Source: Spirochaetia bacterium
GTDB lineage: Bacteria; Spirochaetota; Spirochaetia; PWKH01
Length of the DNA stretch: 18,990 nt
Direction of reading: 5' to 3'
NCBI GenBank assembly: GCA_007128345.1
Contig: SKXS01000123.1
Coordinates: 1-18,990, forward strand
The notes under the pieces were generated by a model. The model saw nothing but the letters and a program-made list of their open reading frames with translations, made no database searches and was not told the DNA's origin. The translations under genes were made by a program, and so were the position numbers. Of this stretch, positions 7,473 to 15,090 are shown one piece after another (the stretch's first letter is position 1; each line of letters starts with the position of its first letter).

Positions 7473-8755
7473 TGCGCCTGCCAAAATATTTCCACTACGC
7501 CGGAACCCAGAGAACCATTGCAGGGCATGGTGCTCTCAGAAAGCTCCCTGGTATCATGGCATCCCTGGGCTCCTCCCGTCCGCTGCTCGTAACCGACCGG
7601 GGAGTCCAGGAAGCAGGACTGACGGAGCTGGTTTTGTCCGTCCTGGGAGCTTCAAAACCGTCCGGAAATCAGGAGAATGCAATCACCGTCAGCGCAGTCT
7701 TCAGTGATGTACCCGCTGACTCCGATACCCATGCCGTAGCCCGCGGCGCTGCCATGTTCCGAGAGCGTAACTGCGACAGTATAGTGGCTGTCGGGGGCGG
7801 TTCCGTCATGGATACCGCCAAGGGAATCCGCATGGTGAGCACATTGGGTGGAGATGACCTATCTGCATACAGCGGCGCAGGCCGCCTGCAGGAGACCCTC
7901 ATACCCCTGTACGCAGTTCCTACAACCTCCGGTTCAGGAAGTGAGGCCACACAAGTTGCAGTGATCAAAGATCATGACACCGGCAGAAAGATCTCCTATA
8001 CCTCACCGTATCTTATACCGGATGCAGCTGTACTTGATCCGCTGATGACGGTAACCCTGCCTCCCCTCATGACTGCAGCCACTGGTATGGATGCCCTTAC
8101 CCATGCGATTGAGGCCTTCATATCGCTTGCAAAAAATCCTCTGAGCGACAGTGCTTCATTGCAAGCCGTCGAACTGGCAGCCCGTAACCTGCCCCAGGTA
8201 ATCATCAATCCGCATGATGAGGAGAGCCGGCTGCAGATGGCTGTAGCATCGCACCTTGCCGGTGCTGCCTTCTCCAATTCCATGGTAAGTATAGTGCATA
8301 CCCTGGGGCACTGTGCAGGTTCAGTGTGCGGCATTCCCCATGGCATCTGCATGGGAATCCTCCTGTCATATGGACTTGAGTATAATCTCCATATGATTCG
8401 CAGCGAAATATCTTTGCTTCTGCTTCCCCTCAGGGGAAAAGCTGAGTACATGGAGACCAAGCCGTCCAAGCGTCCTGAAGCAGTTATTGCGTCAATACGA
8501 GGTCTGGCTGGACATCTGCATGAACTGACTGCACGGCAGTATCCCCTCAGATTCCGTGATGTGCAGCGCACCGATGGATCTCTCGTCATGGAACCGCAGC
8601 ACATCCCGGTCATAGCTAGGCTTGCCCTAGGGGATCCGTCTCAGTTTTATAATCCGGAGCAGGTGGATTACCACGATATGGTCCGGGTACTCGAGGCAGC
8701 ATACTGGGGATATGCACTTGATCAGGGACTTGTAAAAAAGGGTCATCAAAAATAA
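7472..8755 (+). CDS. Iron-containing alcohol dehydrogenase
   Basis: Group III (Fe-dependent) NAD(P)-linked alcohol dehydrogenase, 427 aa against a usual 380-400. The N-terminal Rossmann-like domain has AVGGGSVMDTAKG (GGGS at 108-111) and AVPTTSGSGSEAT. The metal site is intact: D207 and H211 in GMDALTHAIEAF, H276 and H290 in the IVHTLGH to GIPHG block, with H280 between; spacing equals that of FucO-type enzymes. An insertion around residues 325-375 after the metal site explains the extra length. The substrate is not readable; aldehyde-to-alcohol reduction in fermentation is the common role. The start overlaps the previous stop by one base, with AAAGGAG at 7458-7464. It is the last gene of the operon opposite the AOR operon, so aldehydes may be the shared metabolite. 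Confidence 0.94.
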   Translation: MRLPKYFHYAGTQRTIAGHGALRKLPGIMASLGSSRPLLVTDRGVQEAGLTELVLSVLGASKPSGNQENAITVSAVFSDVPADSDTHAVARGAAMFRERNCDSIVAVGGGSVMDTAKGIRMVSTLGGDDLSAYSGAGRLQETLIPLYAVPTTSGSGSEATQVAVIKDHDTGRKISYTSPYLIPDAAVLDPLMTVTLPPLMTAATGMDALTHAIEAFISLAKNPLSDSASLQAVELAARNLPQVIINPHDEESRLQMAVASHLAGAAFSNSMVSIVHTLGHCAGSVCGIPHGICMGILLSYGLEYNLHMIRSEISLLLLPLRGKAEYMETKPSKRPEAVIASIRGLAGHLHELTARQYPLRFRDVQRTDGSLVMEPQHIPVIARLALGDPSQFYNPEQVDYHDMVRVLEAAYWGYALDQGLVKKGHQK

Positions 8756-8758
8756 TAT
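8730..8758 (+). promoter_or_regulatory. Candidate promoter for the HPt/HD-GYP pair
   Basis: TTGTAA (8730-8735) and TAATAT (8753-8758) are 17 bp apart; the -10 box begins at the stop codon of the ADH gene. A start near 8765 would leave the AAGGAG ribosome site (8771-8776) of the HPt gene in the message. This would let the signalling pair be expressed apart from the ADH operon, although read-through is also possible because no terminator is visible. Confidence 0.5.
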
Positions 8759-8782
8759 AGGAATCTGTACAAGGAGCTGTCT

Positions 8783-9139
8783 GTGGAACCACTGTCGGAC
8801 TTCAGCCGAAAACGTATCTTCGATATACTTGGAAACGATATCCAGCTCATGAGCGAAATTCTGGATATCGTCAAGCAAGATTTTCCGAACCATATAGTCA
8901 TGCTAGGCCAAGCTATCGAAGATAAGGACTATACGTCAGTGTACGAAACAGCCCATACGCTTAAAGGAAGCCTTGCTAATATAGGTGCAGAACGGGGCAG
9001 CAGCCTGGCTGCTGCCATCTTGGCATCGACCGAATTGGAGGATTTTGAGAAATGCGCAGAATTGTATCCGCACATTAAAGACTCGGTGGAGCAGTTTCTC
9101 AAAGAGTTTGAACGGTACATACACAGCACTGAGCATTAG
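8783..9139 (+). CDS. Stand-alone HPt phosphotransfer protein
   Basis: 118-aa all-helical protein. The signature AHTLKGSLANIGA places the phospho-accepting histidine at H58, with the usual following lysine and glycine (K61, G62). HPt proteins relay phosphate between receiver domains in multistep phosphorelays. No kinase, receiver or membrane segment is fused to it. The start is GTG at 8783, with AAGGAG 6 nt upstream. The gene lies 27 bp after the ADH stop and 37 bp before a receiver/HD-GYP protein, its most likely phosphotransfer partner. No histidine kinase is encoded in the window, so the phosphate donor must lie elsewhere. Cytoplasmic. Confidence 0.93.
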   Translation: MEPLSDFSRKRIFDILGNDIQLMSEILDIVKQDFPNHIVMLGQAIEDKDYTSVYETAHTLKGSLANIGAERGSSLAAAILASTELEDFEKCAELYPHIKDSVEQFLKEFERYIHSTEH

Positions 9140-9176
9140 GGCATTTACATAATTGGAAGATGAGAAGAGAGGATAC

Positions 9177-10169
9177 ATGAGAATACTAATTGCGGATGAT
9201 GACCGCTCTATGCGCTTCATCTTAAAAGTCCAGTTGGAGAACTGGGGCTTTGAAGTAATCAGCTGCAAAGATGGAAACGAAGCCATGGAACACCTTTTAT
9301 CCGAGCATCCGCCGAGAATTGCTATTCTCGACTGGATGATGCAGGGATATACCGGGGTGGAAATAGCGGAGCGGCTTAATGGCCGCATCCCGCTGATCTA
9401 CGTCATCCTCTTAACCTCCAAGACTGCAGAAGAGGACCTGGTTGTGGCGATAGACAAAGGAGCCCACTGCTTCCAGTCTAAACCGGTATCTCCAGGAGTG
9501 CTCAAGAGCCACATTGCGGTAGCCCGGAGACTGATAGAAGCCGAAGACCTTCTCCAAGAGCAGGAAAAGGAAATCCGCATCCAATGCTATCAGGCACTTG
9601 CTGACCTTGGTGAATCACGCCATGATATTACCGGTTCCCATATGAAGCGGATCGGTATCTATTCACGCATACTTGCTGAACAATTGGGCATGCCTGAACA
9701 GTGGTGCAGTGATCTTGAACTGTTCAGTACGTTCCATGATATCGGTAAGGTTGGCCTCTCAGACACAATCCTGATGAAACCGGACGCATACTCAAAATAT
9801 GAAAAAGAAATCATGAAGGCCCATGTGGTCCTGGGATATGAGATTCTCTCAAATGTCACAACCCTGCAGACCGCTGCCCTCATTGCCAGGCATCACCACG
9901 AGCGATGGGACGGAAAGGGTTACCCTGACGGACTTGCAGGAGAAGATATACCGTTAGAAGCGAGGATCGTCACTATGGCTGACATATATGATGCGCTGCG
10001 TTCTCAGCGGGAATACAAGGACCCCTGGAGTCACAATCATGCAGTATCGTTCATTGTCAGCGAATCAGGCACCATCTTTGATCCGCACTTAGTTGAACTG
10101 TTTCTCGAAATTCAGGACCGGTTTCAGCAGGTGTATGAGCAGGAAGTATTCTCAAAGCATAATGCCTGA
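9177..10169 (+). CDS. Response regulator with HD-GYP output domain (predicted c-di-GMP phosphodiesterase)
   Basis: 330 aa. Residues 1-120 form a receiver domain: acidic pair D7-D8, phospho-acceptor D52 in AILDWMM, then the ILLTSKT and FQSKPVSP switch residues. A charged helical linker (about 120-145) leads to an HD-GYP domain with HD at 187-188 (FHDIGK), H240-H241-E242, D245-G246 and G248-Y249-P250 (HHERWDGKGYP), and the following ARIVTMADIYDAL. All hallmark residues are present, so it should cleave cyclic di-GMP (RpfG type) under control of phosphorylation. The ATG at 9177 is preferred over TTG at 9155 or upstream because the receiver domain begins there and GAGAGG lies just before it. It pairs with the HPt gene 37 bp upstream. 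Confidence 0.94.
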   Translation: MRILIADDDRSMRFILKVQLENWGFEVISCKDGNEAMEHLLSEHPPRIAILDWMMQGYTGVEIAERLNGRIPLIYVILLTSKTAEEDLVVAIDKGAHCFQSKPVSPGVLKSHIAVARRLIEAEDLLQEQEKEIRIQCYQALADLGESRHDITGSHMKRIGIYSRILAEQLGMPEQWCSDLELFSTFHDIGKVGLSDTILMKPDAYSKYEKEIMKAHVVLGYEILSNVTTLQTAALIARHHHERWDGKGYPDGLAGEDIPLEARIVTMADIYDALRSQREYKDPWSHNHAVSFIVSESGTIFDPHLVELFLEIQDRFQQVYEQEVFSKHNA

Positions 10170-10187
10170 TGCGCCCGGAACAGGCAT
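10162..10187. terminator. Hairpin at convergent gene ends (possible bidirectional terminator)
   Basis: A 7-bp inverted repeat (ATGCCTG, 10162-10168; CAGGCAT, 10181-10187) encloses a GC-rich 12-nt loop. The left arm includes part of the HD-GYP stop codon and the right arm ends 5 bp before the PRPP synthetase stop. No U-tract follows on either strand, so Rho-independent termination is uncertain; it may instead protect the 3' end. Confidence 0.4.
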
Positions 10188-10192
10188 CTCAT

Positions 10193-11428
10193 CTACTCCC
10201 CATCAACGAGCTTCCTGATGAACTTCCTGTTGTCAAGCAGAGGACTCAGAGCTCTCCCGTGATGGAGGCGTGATATAATCCGCGCAAAGAGGTCTGTAAC
10301 ATCTGTGTTGATGAACCACTCCTTGCTGAGCAGCCGTTCATTGTGATATACAGCGTTTGTTCCAATAATCCGATAAAACAATCCATCTTTATATGCCTGG
10401 TCAAATTCTTCTATGGCATTGCGGTTGAAGAAGGGCAGACTGATAGCACAAATAATCTTTGTCGCCCCAAGTGACTTCATCTCCTTCATTGCGCCCAGGA
10501 GGGTTCCACCGGTGCCAATCATATCATCAGCCATGAGCACTACCTTGCCCTTTACCTCACCGAGCAGCTTAATGATCCGTATATTGCTTTGCTGAGCACT
10601 TGTACTCACTCGCGAATAGTCCCGCTCCTTATAGAGGGTGGACAAAGGTTTGTGGAGAGCTTCCGAGTAGAACTTGTTCCTGGTGATTGCACCGGTATCT
10701 GGACTTGCAACCACAAGGTTCGGATCCTTGAAATCCACGATTTTCTTAAGCTGGATAAGTATCTGATAGCTCGCATGGAGGTTCTCCAACTTAAGCCTGT
10801 TAAAGCTGTTCTCAATCTCCCGCGAATGAATGTCCAGTGTGATGATCCGCTCAACCCCCATATACTCACACATACGCCCAAACCAGCTGGCCATAAGGGC
10901 TTCCCTCGTTGATTTTTTGTGCTGACGGGAGTAAGGATACGTGGGCAGCACGAGCTGGACACTTTCAGCTCCGGCTACCTGAACCGCATTGATTGTTGCA
11001 AAGAGGATCATGATGTGGTCGTTCACTGTCATAGTGACCGGAGCATCATTACCGCACAGCTGTATAGGATATTCGTTGGTAGTGTCGTGAATGATGAACA
11101 CCCGAAGTCCCCTTACTGACTGGAGGATTTCAGCTTTCACCTCCGTGTTCGCAAACCTGGTGTACTTGACGGGTATCTCAAAATTCGGCGCATGGTACTG
11201 TTTAGGCAGCTTGGTATAAGGAATTTTCCGGGAATTCATATCCTCAATCAGCATGACGAAACGCAGCACTTCCTCTTCATTCATCCCGTGGCGCTTGGCA
11301 AGCGCGGACGAAATCTGCCGGTACCGTTTTGCATACAGCAACCTCAGCTGTCGAAGCACCTTGTAGGCAAAACGCTCCGAGCCCGGTCCTGCGATCACGC
11401 CGAGTTTATTTGGCTTAATGATGCTCAT
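10193..11428 (-). CDS. prs: Ribose-phosphate pyrophosphokinase (long, divergent form)
   Basis: Makes PRPP from ribose 5-phosphate and ATP for purine, pyrimidine, histidine and tryptophan synthesis. Length is 411 aa against about 315 for common bacterial enzymes; the extra sequence lies mainly in the first 100 residues and around the C-terminus. Recognisable parts are LVLPTYPYSRQHKK (ATP-side loop), RIITLDIHS, LVVASPDTGAITRN (pyrophosphate loop) and the PRPP loop VVLMADDMIGTGGTL, in which Gly replaces the usual Asp (DDMIDTGGT). The ATG at 11428 is taken as the start since the MSIIKPNKLGVIAGPGSERFA segment begins there and the promoter covers the upstream frame. No good Shine-Dalgarno is present; the -10 box is 6 nt before ATG, suggesting a leaderless message. 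Confidence 0.92.
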   Translation of the reverse strand: MSIIKPNKLGVIAGPGSERFAYKVLRQLRLLYAKRYRQISSALAKRHGMNEEEVLRFVMLIEDMNSRKIPYTKLPKQYHAPNFEIPVKYTRFANTEVKAEILQSVRGLRVFIIHDTTNEYPIQLCGNDAPVTMTVNDHIMILFATINAVQVAGAESVQLVLPTYPYSRQHKKSTREALMASWFGRMCEYMGVERIITLDIHSREIENSFNRLKLENLHASYQILIQLKKIVDFKDPNLVVASPDTGAITRNKFYSEALHKPLSTLYKERDYSRVSTSAQQSNIRIIKLLGEVKGKVVLMADDMIGTGGTLLGAMKEMKSLGATKIICAISLPFFNRNAIEEFDQAYKDGLFYRIIGTNAVYHNERLLSKEWFINTDVTDLFARIISRLHHGRALSPLLDNRKFIRKLVDGE

Positions 11429-11434
11429 TGCTTG

Positions 11435-11464
11435 AGCATACCATACCAGTGAATCGGTGGTCAA
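11435..11464 (-). promoter_or_regulatory. Candidate promoter of prs
   Basis: TTGACC (11464-11459) and TATGCT (11440-11435) lie 18 bp apart on the minus strand. Six bases (11434-11429) separate the -10 box from the ATG at 11428. The spacing is the same as at the PLP-enzyme gene (5706-5735): 18-bp spacer, 6 nt, ATG. Confidence 0.55.
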
Positions 11465-11498
11465 CTCTGAACAGATTGAAGCATGGGGACGGAGGAGG

Positions 11499-11511
11499 AT
11501 GTGATTCACAT
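11499..11511. repeat. Short palindrome upstream of the prs promoter
   Basis: ATGTGATTCACAT is a perfect inverted repeat (6-bp arms, 1-bp centre) about 35 bp upstream of the prs -35 box and 23 bp after the argH stop. It could be an operator or part of an argH 3' structure; no regulator is identified. The arms resemble CRP half-sites, but the spacing is wrong for CRP. Confidence 0.3.
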
Positions 11512-11533
11512 TGCAGTATTCCGGAAACCGCGG

Positions 11534-12904
11534 CTAGCACGAGAAAAAGCAGAGGTCCTCACCAGCGAGCTTCCTGATTGCCTCATCCCGCCTGAATCTC
11601 CGCTGCTCACCGTACGAGCGTATGCGGTCAATTTCTTTTTCCAGGACATCGAGCCTGAGGTTTCCTGTAGTGCCCTGGGAAGTACGCTCCATAATTGCAT
11701 CTGCAGGGTCCTTCTGCTCCCACTGTGCAGGATTACTGCCTGCCTTACGGTATGCGTCCCTGAAACTCATTCCCTGCTGCACGTATGCAAGGGCCTGATC
11801 CGTTGCGTAGATTTCAGGAGTAAAACTTTGTGTGAGGACTTCGCTGTTGACCCTGACTTTATCGAAGGTAAGGTCCATGACCTGTAGCATACGGCAGACA
11901 GTCATACCTGCAGAAATAAAGGGTTCCTTGGTATCCTGGAAGTCCCTGTTGTATCCCGAAGGCAGTGATCTGATTACGTTCTTGATAGCCATTCCATAGG
12001 ATGAAACCAGAGCTGCCTTAGACCGTATCAGTTCGAGACCGTCAGGATTCTTCTTCTGAGGCATGATGCTCGAGCCCGTACAGAGTTCATCGGGGAGACT
12101 AAAGTACCCAATCTCAGGGAGCGAGAAGAAAATAAGATCCTGGGCAATCTTGCTCATGGTAAGGGCAAGGTACTCAAGACCGTCTACGATAACCGCTTCA
12201 AACTTCCCTCGGGAATTGTTTGCATAGAGCACATTGTTCTGCACCCGTGAAAACCCCAGAAGCTCAGCAGCATACTCGCGGTCTAGAGGGAGAGGAACAC
12301 CGTAACTTGCGGCAGATCCCAGAGGACACTGGTCAACAAGGTCGAGTACCGAGAAAAGAAGAGCCGTCTCGTCGAAGATCTCCTCACCGTAGGCTGCAGC
12401 CCATAGACCGACAGAAGACGGCATCGCAATCTGCATATGCGTCCGGCCGGGCATGGGAATTCTCATGTGCATCTCAGCAAACCACCGGAGACGGTCTGCG
12501 AGGGAAAGACCTTCTTCAATGATTCTGAAAAGCATGTCCCTGGCCCATAGCCGCAGGGCAGTCTGCACCTGGTCATTCCTGCTTCTGCCGGTATGCACCT
12601 TCTTGCCTGCTTCTCCCAGCTTCTCGGTTAGATGTTGCTCAATGGCTGTATGACAGTCTTCGTCCTCTCGGGAAATCTGAAATAATCCCTTCCGATCCAT
12701 GGCTATCATACGCAGCAGTTCAGCTTCAAGTGCTTTGGCTTCCGATTCCTGCAGCATCCCGATGCGCTCCAGCATACGCACATGCGCGATTGATGCACAG
12801 CAGTCAGCCTGGACAAGATTACGGTCGGTCTCATAGTCCCGGCCGATGGTGAATGCTTCAATCAGGGAATCCACGGTATACGTTTTCTGCCAGAGTTTTG
12901 CCAT
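11534..12904 (-). CDS. argH: Argininosuccinate lyase
   Basis: Last step of arginine synthesis: cleaves argininosuccinate to arginine and fumarate; cytoplasmic homotetramer of the fumarase/aspartase superfamily. 456 aa, normal length. Visible: VHTGRSRNDQVQT, GRTHMQIAMP (catalytic histidine region), and the superfamily signature GSSIMPQKKNPD with S278/S279 on the mobile catalytic loop. The ATG at 12904 follows GGGGAGAGG. It is the third arg gene in the window but is separated from argB/argD by about 9.6 kb and lies on the other strand, downstream of glmS. A 228-bp hairpin-rich region separates it from glmS, so it may have its own control. No argG is present here. Confidence 0.96.
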   Translation of the reverse strand: MAKLWQKTYTVDSLIEAFTIGRDYETDRNLVQADCCASIAHVRMLERIGMLQESEAKALEAELLRMIAMDRKGLFQISREDEDCHTAIEQHLTEKLGEAGKKVHTGRSRNDQVQTALRLWARDMLFRIIEEGLSLADRLRWFAEMHMRIPMPGRTHMQIAMPSSVGLWAAAYGEEIFDETALLFSVLDLVDQCPLGSAASYGVPLPLDREYAAELLGFSRVQNNVLYANNSRGKFEAVIVDGLEYLALTMSKIAQDLIFFSLPEIGYFSLPDELCTGSSIMPQKKNPDGLELIRSKAALVSSYGMAIKNVIRSLPSGYNRDFQDTKEPFISAGMTVCRMLQVMDLTFDKVRVNSEVLTQSFTPEIYATDQALAYVQQGMSFRDAYRKAGSNPAQWEQKDPADAIMERTSQGTTGNLRLDVLEKEIDRIRSYGEQRRFRRDEAIRKLAGEDLCFFSC

Positions 12905-13080
12905 GTCCTCTCCCCTTGGATCACATGATCCTGCTGCTCAGTGCAGTGACTCGAGTGATGCTCGGGTCTACTGTACCGCTTCAGCGCCGGCTCGTCTACC
13001 TCGCCCTTAACTGATCTTTCTGCCTGACTTTGCATCACGTATGCAGGTTGGAAAATCCTGAGATCCAAATGCATGCATAG
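12905..13080 (-). other. Hairpin-rich leader of argH (candidate cis-regulatory RNA)
   Basis: In the 70 nt before the argH ribosome site several stem-loops follow each other almost without gaps: 12977-12986 (CGC/GCG), 12948-12968 (8-bp arms, one C-A mismatch in the RNA sense), 12934-12946 (CTGC/GCAG) and 12918-12931 (GGATCA/TGATCC), the last directly beside the GGGGAGAGG site. I do not recognise a known riboswitch or T-box core. The rest (12990-13080) shows no clear feature; a weak TCTACA-N17-TACTAT promoter may overlap the upstream hairpin. A short open frame crosses the leader but runs into argH in another frame and has no family resemblance. Confidence 0.4.
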
Positions 13081-13109
13081 TATCCCTACACTGGCAACAT
13101 GTAGAGATA
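13081..13109 (-). terminator. Strong hairpin downstream of glmS
   Basis: In the minus-strand transcript TATCTCTACA and TGTAGGGATA pair over 10 bp (one G-U) around a 9-nt loop, beginning 24 nt after the glmS stop. It is not followed by a U-run (CTATGC follows), so it may be a 3'-end stabiliser, an attenuator ahead of argH, or a weak terminator. Confidence 0.45.
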
Positions 13110-13132
13110 GTGCAACTGCTAATCCAGGATAC

Positions 13133-14956
13133 CTACTCCACTGTCACGCTTTTTGCCAGGTTCCTCGGCTGATCCACGTTGCAGCCTAATTCCAGAGCGC
13201 AGTAGTAGGCAAACAGCTGCAGGGGAACGACCATGAGAAAAGGATAGATCAGCTCGTGGGCCCGTGGGACAAACAGGGTGTCATCCGCAATATCTGCAAC
13301 TCCGTAATCACCTTCCACGGCTAGGGCAATAAGCTTCCCTCTCCTGGCTTTCACTTCCTTCATATTTGAGATGATCTTGTCCCTCAGGTGATCGTCAGGA
13401 ACTATAAACAAACTCGGAGTTTGCTCATTGATCAGGGCGATAGGACCATGTTTAATTTCAGCGGCACTGTATCCTTCGGCATGGATGTAGGAAATCTCTT
13501 TCAGTTTGAGCGCTCCCTCAAGCGCTACCGGATAGTTGATGCCTCTCCCCAGGAACAAGAAATCCTTGAAGCCTGCATACTTCTTTGCCAGTGCTTCAAC
13601 TTGATGCGCCCTATCGAGGATAGTCTGCAGGTGGCCAGGCACCGATTCCAGGGCTTCTATGAACTTCAGCCCGTCCTCCAGGGAGTAGTGCTTCATACGT
13701 GCAAACAGCAACGTGAGGATATAGAAGATTGTCAGCTGCGAGGTAAACGCTTTTGTTGATGCCACAGCGATTTCCGGTCCGGAGTGGAGATAGACGCCGC
13801 CGTCCGACTCACGGGCTATGGTAGACCCGATAACGTTGCACAACCCGAGCACTTTCGCTCCCTTACGCTGCAGTTCACGCATAGCATAGAGAGTGTCGGC
13901 GGTTTCTCCGGACTGTGAAACAGCAAAATAAAGTGAGTGGGGTTCTATAACCGGGTTCTTGTACCGGACTTCCGAGGATAGTTCAGCAAATGAGGGAATA
14001 CGAGCTACTTTCTCCAGCAGGTAGCACCCGATCATGCCCGCATGGTACGAAGTGCCCGCAGCAATAACTCGGATCCGCTCAATCTCCCTGAGTTCCCCGG
14101 GCAGCATATTGAGCCCCCCCAGATGTCCTGTTGCCGCCTCCGGGTTGATACGCCCCTGACATGCCCGTTGGACTGAATCAACTTGCTCGTAGATCTCCTT
14201 TTCCATGAAGCTCTTGAACCCCTGCTTTTCAATAGCCTCAAGCTCCCATTCCACTAGTTCTACCTGCTTCTTGATAATCCGGTCATGTACATCACATGTA
14301 CGGTACTCGTCACTGGTAATACAGACCATTTCGCCGTCGTTCAAGTAGACTACCTGCTTGGTATAGGCAAGCACTGCAGTAACATCGGAGGCCAGGAACA
14401 TTTCCCCTTCCCCAATTCCGATGACCAGTGGTGAGCCATTGCGGGCTCCGATAATTTTCCCCGGTTCACGGGATGTCACCGCAGCTATCCCGTAGGTTCC
14501 TTTGAGCAGGGGAATGATATCACGCAAGGCCTGTTCCAGGCTGTCACGGTAGTGCTCAGCAAGCAGATGTGCAATGACTTCAGAATCAGTGGAAGAGCGG
14601 AACACCCTGCCTTTGTGTTCCAGATCATCTTTGAGCATCTGGTAGTTTTCAATAATTCCGTTGTGAACAATGGCAAATTCAGAATTCCCGTCAGTATGGG
14701 GATGCGCATTCTCTTCGGTGACTTCACCATGGGTTGCCCAGCGGGTATGTCCTATGCCGCAATTCCCCGCCTCCCCGTCACCAAGCGCCTCCTGGAGATT
14801 CCTGATTTTACCGGTCCTGCGTATTACCTTGAAACCTGAATCCTTAAGTATGCATACACCGGCAGAATCATACCCCCGGTACTCAAGCCGTTTGAGCCCT
14901 TCTATCAGGACTTGGGAGGCAGCCTTTGGACCGCAGTACCCAACTATTCCGCACAT
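13133..14956 (-). CDS. glmS: Glutamine--fructose-6-phosphate aminotransferase (isomerizing)
   Basis: Makes glucosamine 6-phosphate from fructose 6-phosphate and glutamine, the entry to peptidoglycan amino sugars. 607 aa, standard length. The protein begins MCGIVGYCG, with Cys2 as the N-terminal glutaminase nucleophile after Met removal. Then come GHTRWATHG and HNGIIENY in the glutaminase domain (about 1-220), two SIS domains (SQSGETADTLYAM in the first, ALEGALKLKEISY and AEGYSAAEIKHGP in the second) and the invariant tail NLAKSVTVE. The ATG at 14956 is fixed by Cys2 and by AAGGAG 5 nt upstream; the frame stays open to 15019 but that stretch is promoter. No glmS ribozyme fits in the roughly 28-nt leader. 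Confidence 0.97.
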   Translation of the reverse strand: MCGIVGYCGPKAASQVLIEGLKRLEYRGYDSAGVCILKDSGFKVIRRTGKIRNLQEALGDGEAGNCGIGHTRWATHGEVTEENAHPHTDGNSEFAIVHNGIIENYQMLKDDLEHKGRVFRSSTDSEVIAHLLAEHYRDSLEQALRDIIPLLKGTYGIAAVTSREPGKIIGARNGSPLVIGIGEGEMFLASDVTAVLAYTKQVVYLNDGEMVCITSDEYRTCDVHDRIIKKQVELVEWELEAIEKQGFKSFMEKEIYEQVDSVQRACQGRINPEAATGHLGGLNMLPGELREIERIRVIAAGTSYHAGMIGCYLLEKVARIPSFAELSSEVRYKNPVIEPHSLYFAVSQSGETADTLYAMRELQRKGAKVLGLCNVIGSTIARESDGGVYLHSGPEIAVASTKAFTSQLTIFYILTLLFARMKHYSLEDGLKFIEALESVPGHLQTILDRAHQVEALAKKYAGFKDFLFLGRGINYPVALEGALKLKEISYIHAEGYSAAEIKHGPIALINEQTPSLFIVPDDHLRDKIISNMKEVKARRGKLIALAVEGDYGVADIADDTLFVPRAHELIYPFLMVVPLQLFAYYCALELGCNVDQPRNLAKSVTVE

Positions 14957-14990
14957 GTGCACTCCTTGAAATATAGGATATATCTGGCAA

Positions 14991-15019
14991 ATTATCGGGT
15001 AAATGAGAACTTTATGCAA
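14991..15019 (-). promoter_or_regulatory. Candidate promoter of glmS
   Basis: TTGCAT (15019-15014) and GATAAT (14996-14991) are 17 bp apart on the minus strand, giving a start near 14984 and a leader of about 28 nt with the AAGGAG site before ATG 14956. Confidence 0.6.
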
Positions 15020-15027
15020 GAATAAGT

Positions 15028-15057
15028 TTGGTTACATGAATCAAGAATAGTGATTAA
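15028..15057 (+). promoter_or_regulatory. Weak candidate promoter of the lipoprotein gene
   Basis: TTGGTT (15028-15033) and GATTAA (15052-15057) are 18 bp apart in the AT-rich interval shared with the oppositely facing glmS promoter. Other placements are possible; the ribosome site AAGGAGG (15076-15082) is clear. Confidence 0.3.
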
Positions 15058-15090
15058 TGCTTTGTTCAATACTATAAGGAGGATACCTCT

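Noticed and set aside
7996..8613. 205-codon minus-strand open frame inside the ADH gene
   Set aside because: Arg/Ser/Pro-rich composition typical of an antisense shadow; the plus-strand ADH has an intact active site here.
11499..11511. CRP-like site from TGTGA and TCACA arms
   Set aside because: The arms are 1 bp apart instead of 6, so it is not a CRP operator; kept only as an unassigned palindrome.
12862..13074. 70-codon open frame across the argH leader
   Set aside because: It runs into argH in another frame, has no ribosome site of note and no recognisable protein family; more likely a structured leader.
14957..15090. glmS ribozyme upstream of glmS
   Set aside because: The mapped-by-eye promoter leaves only about 28 nt of leader and no ribozyme core sequence is seen.
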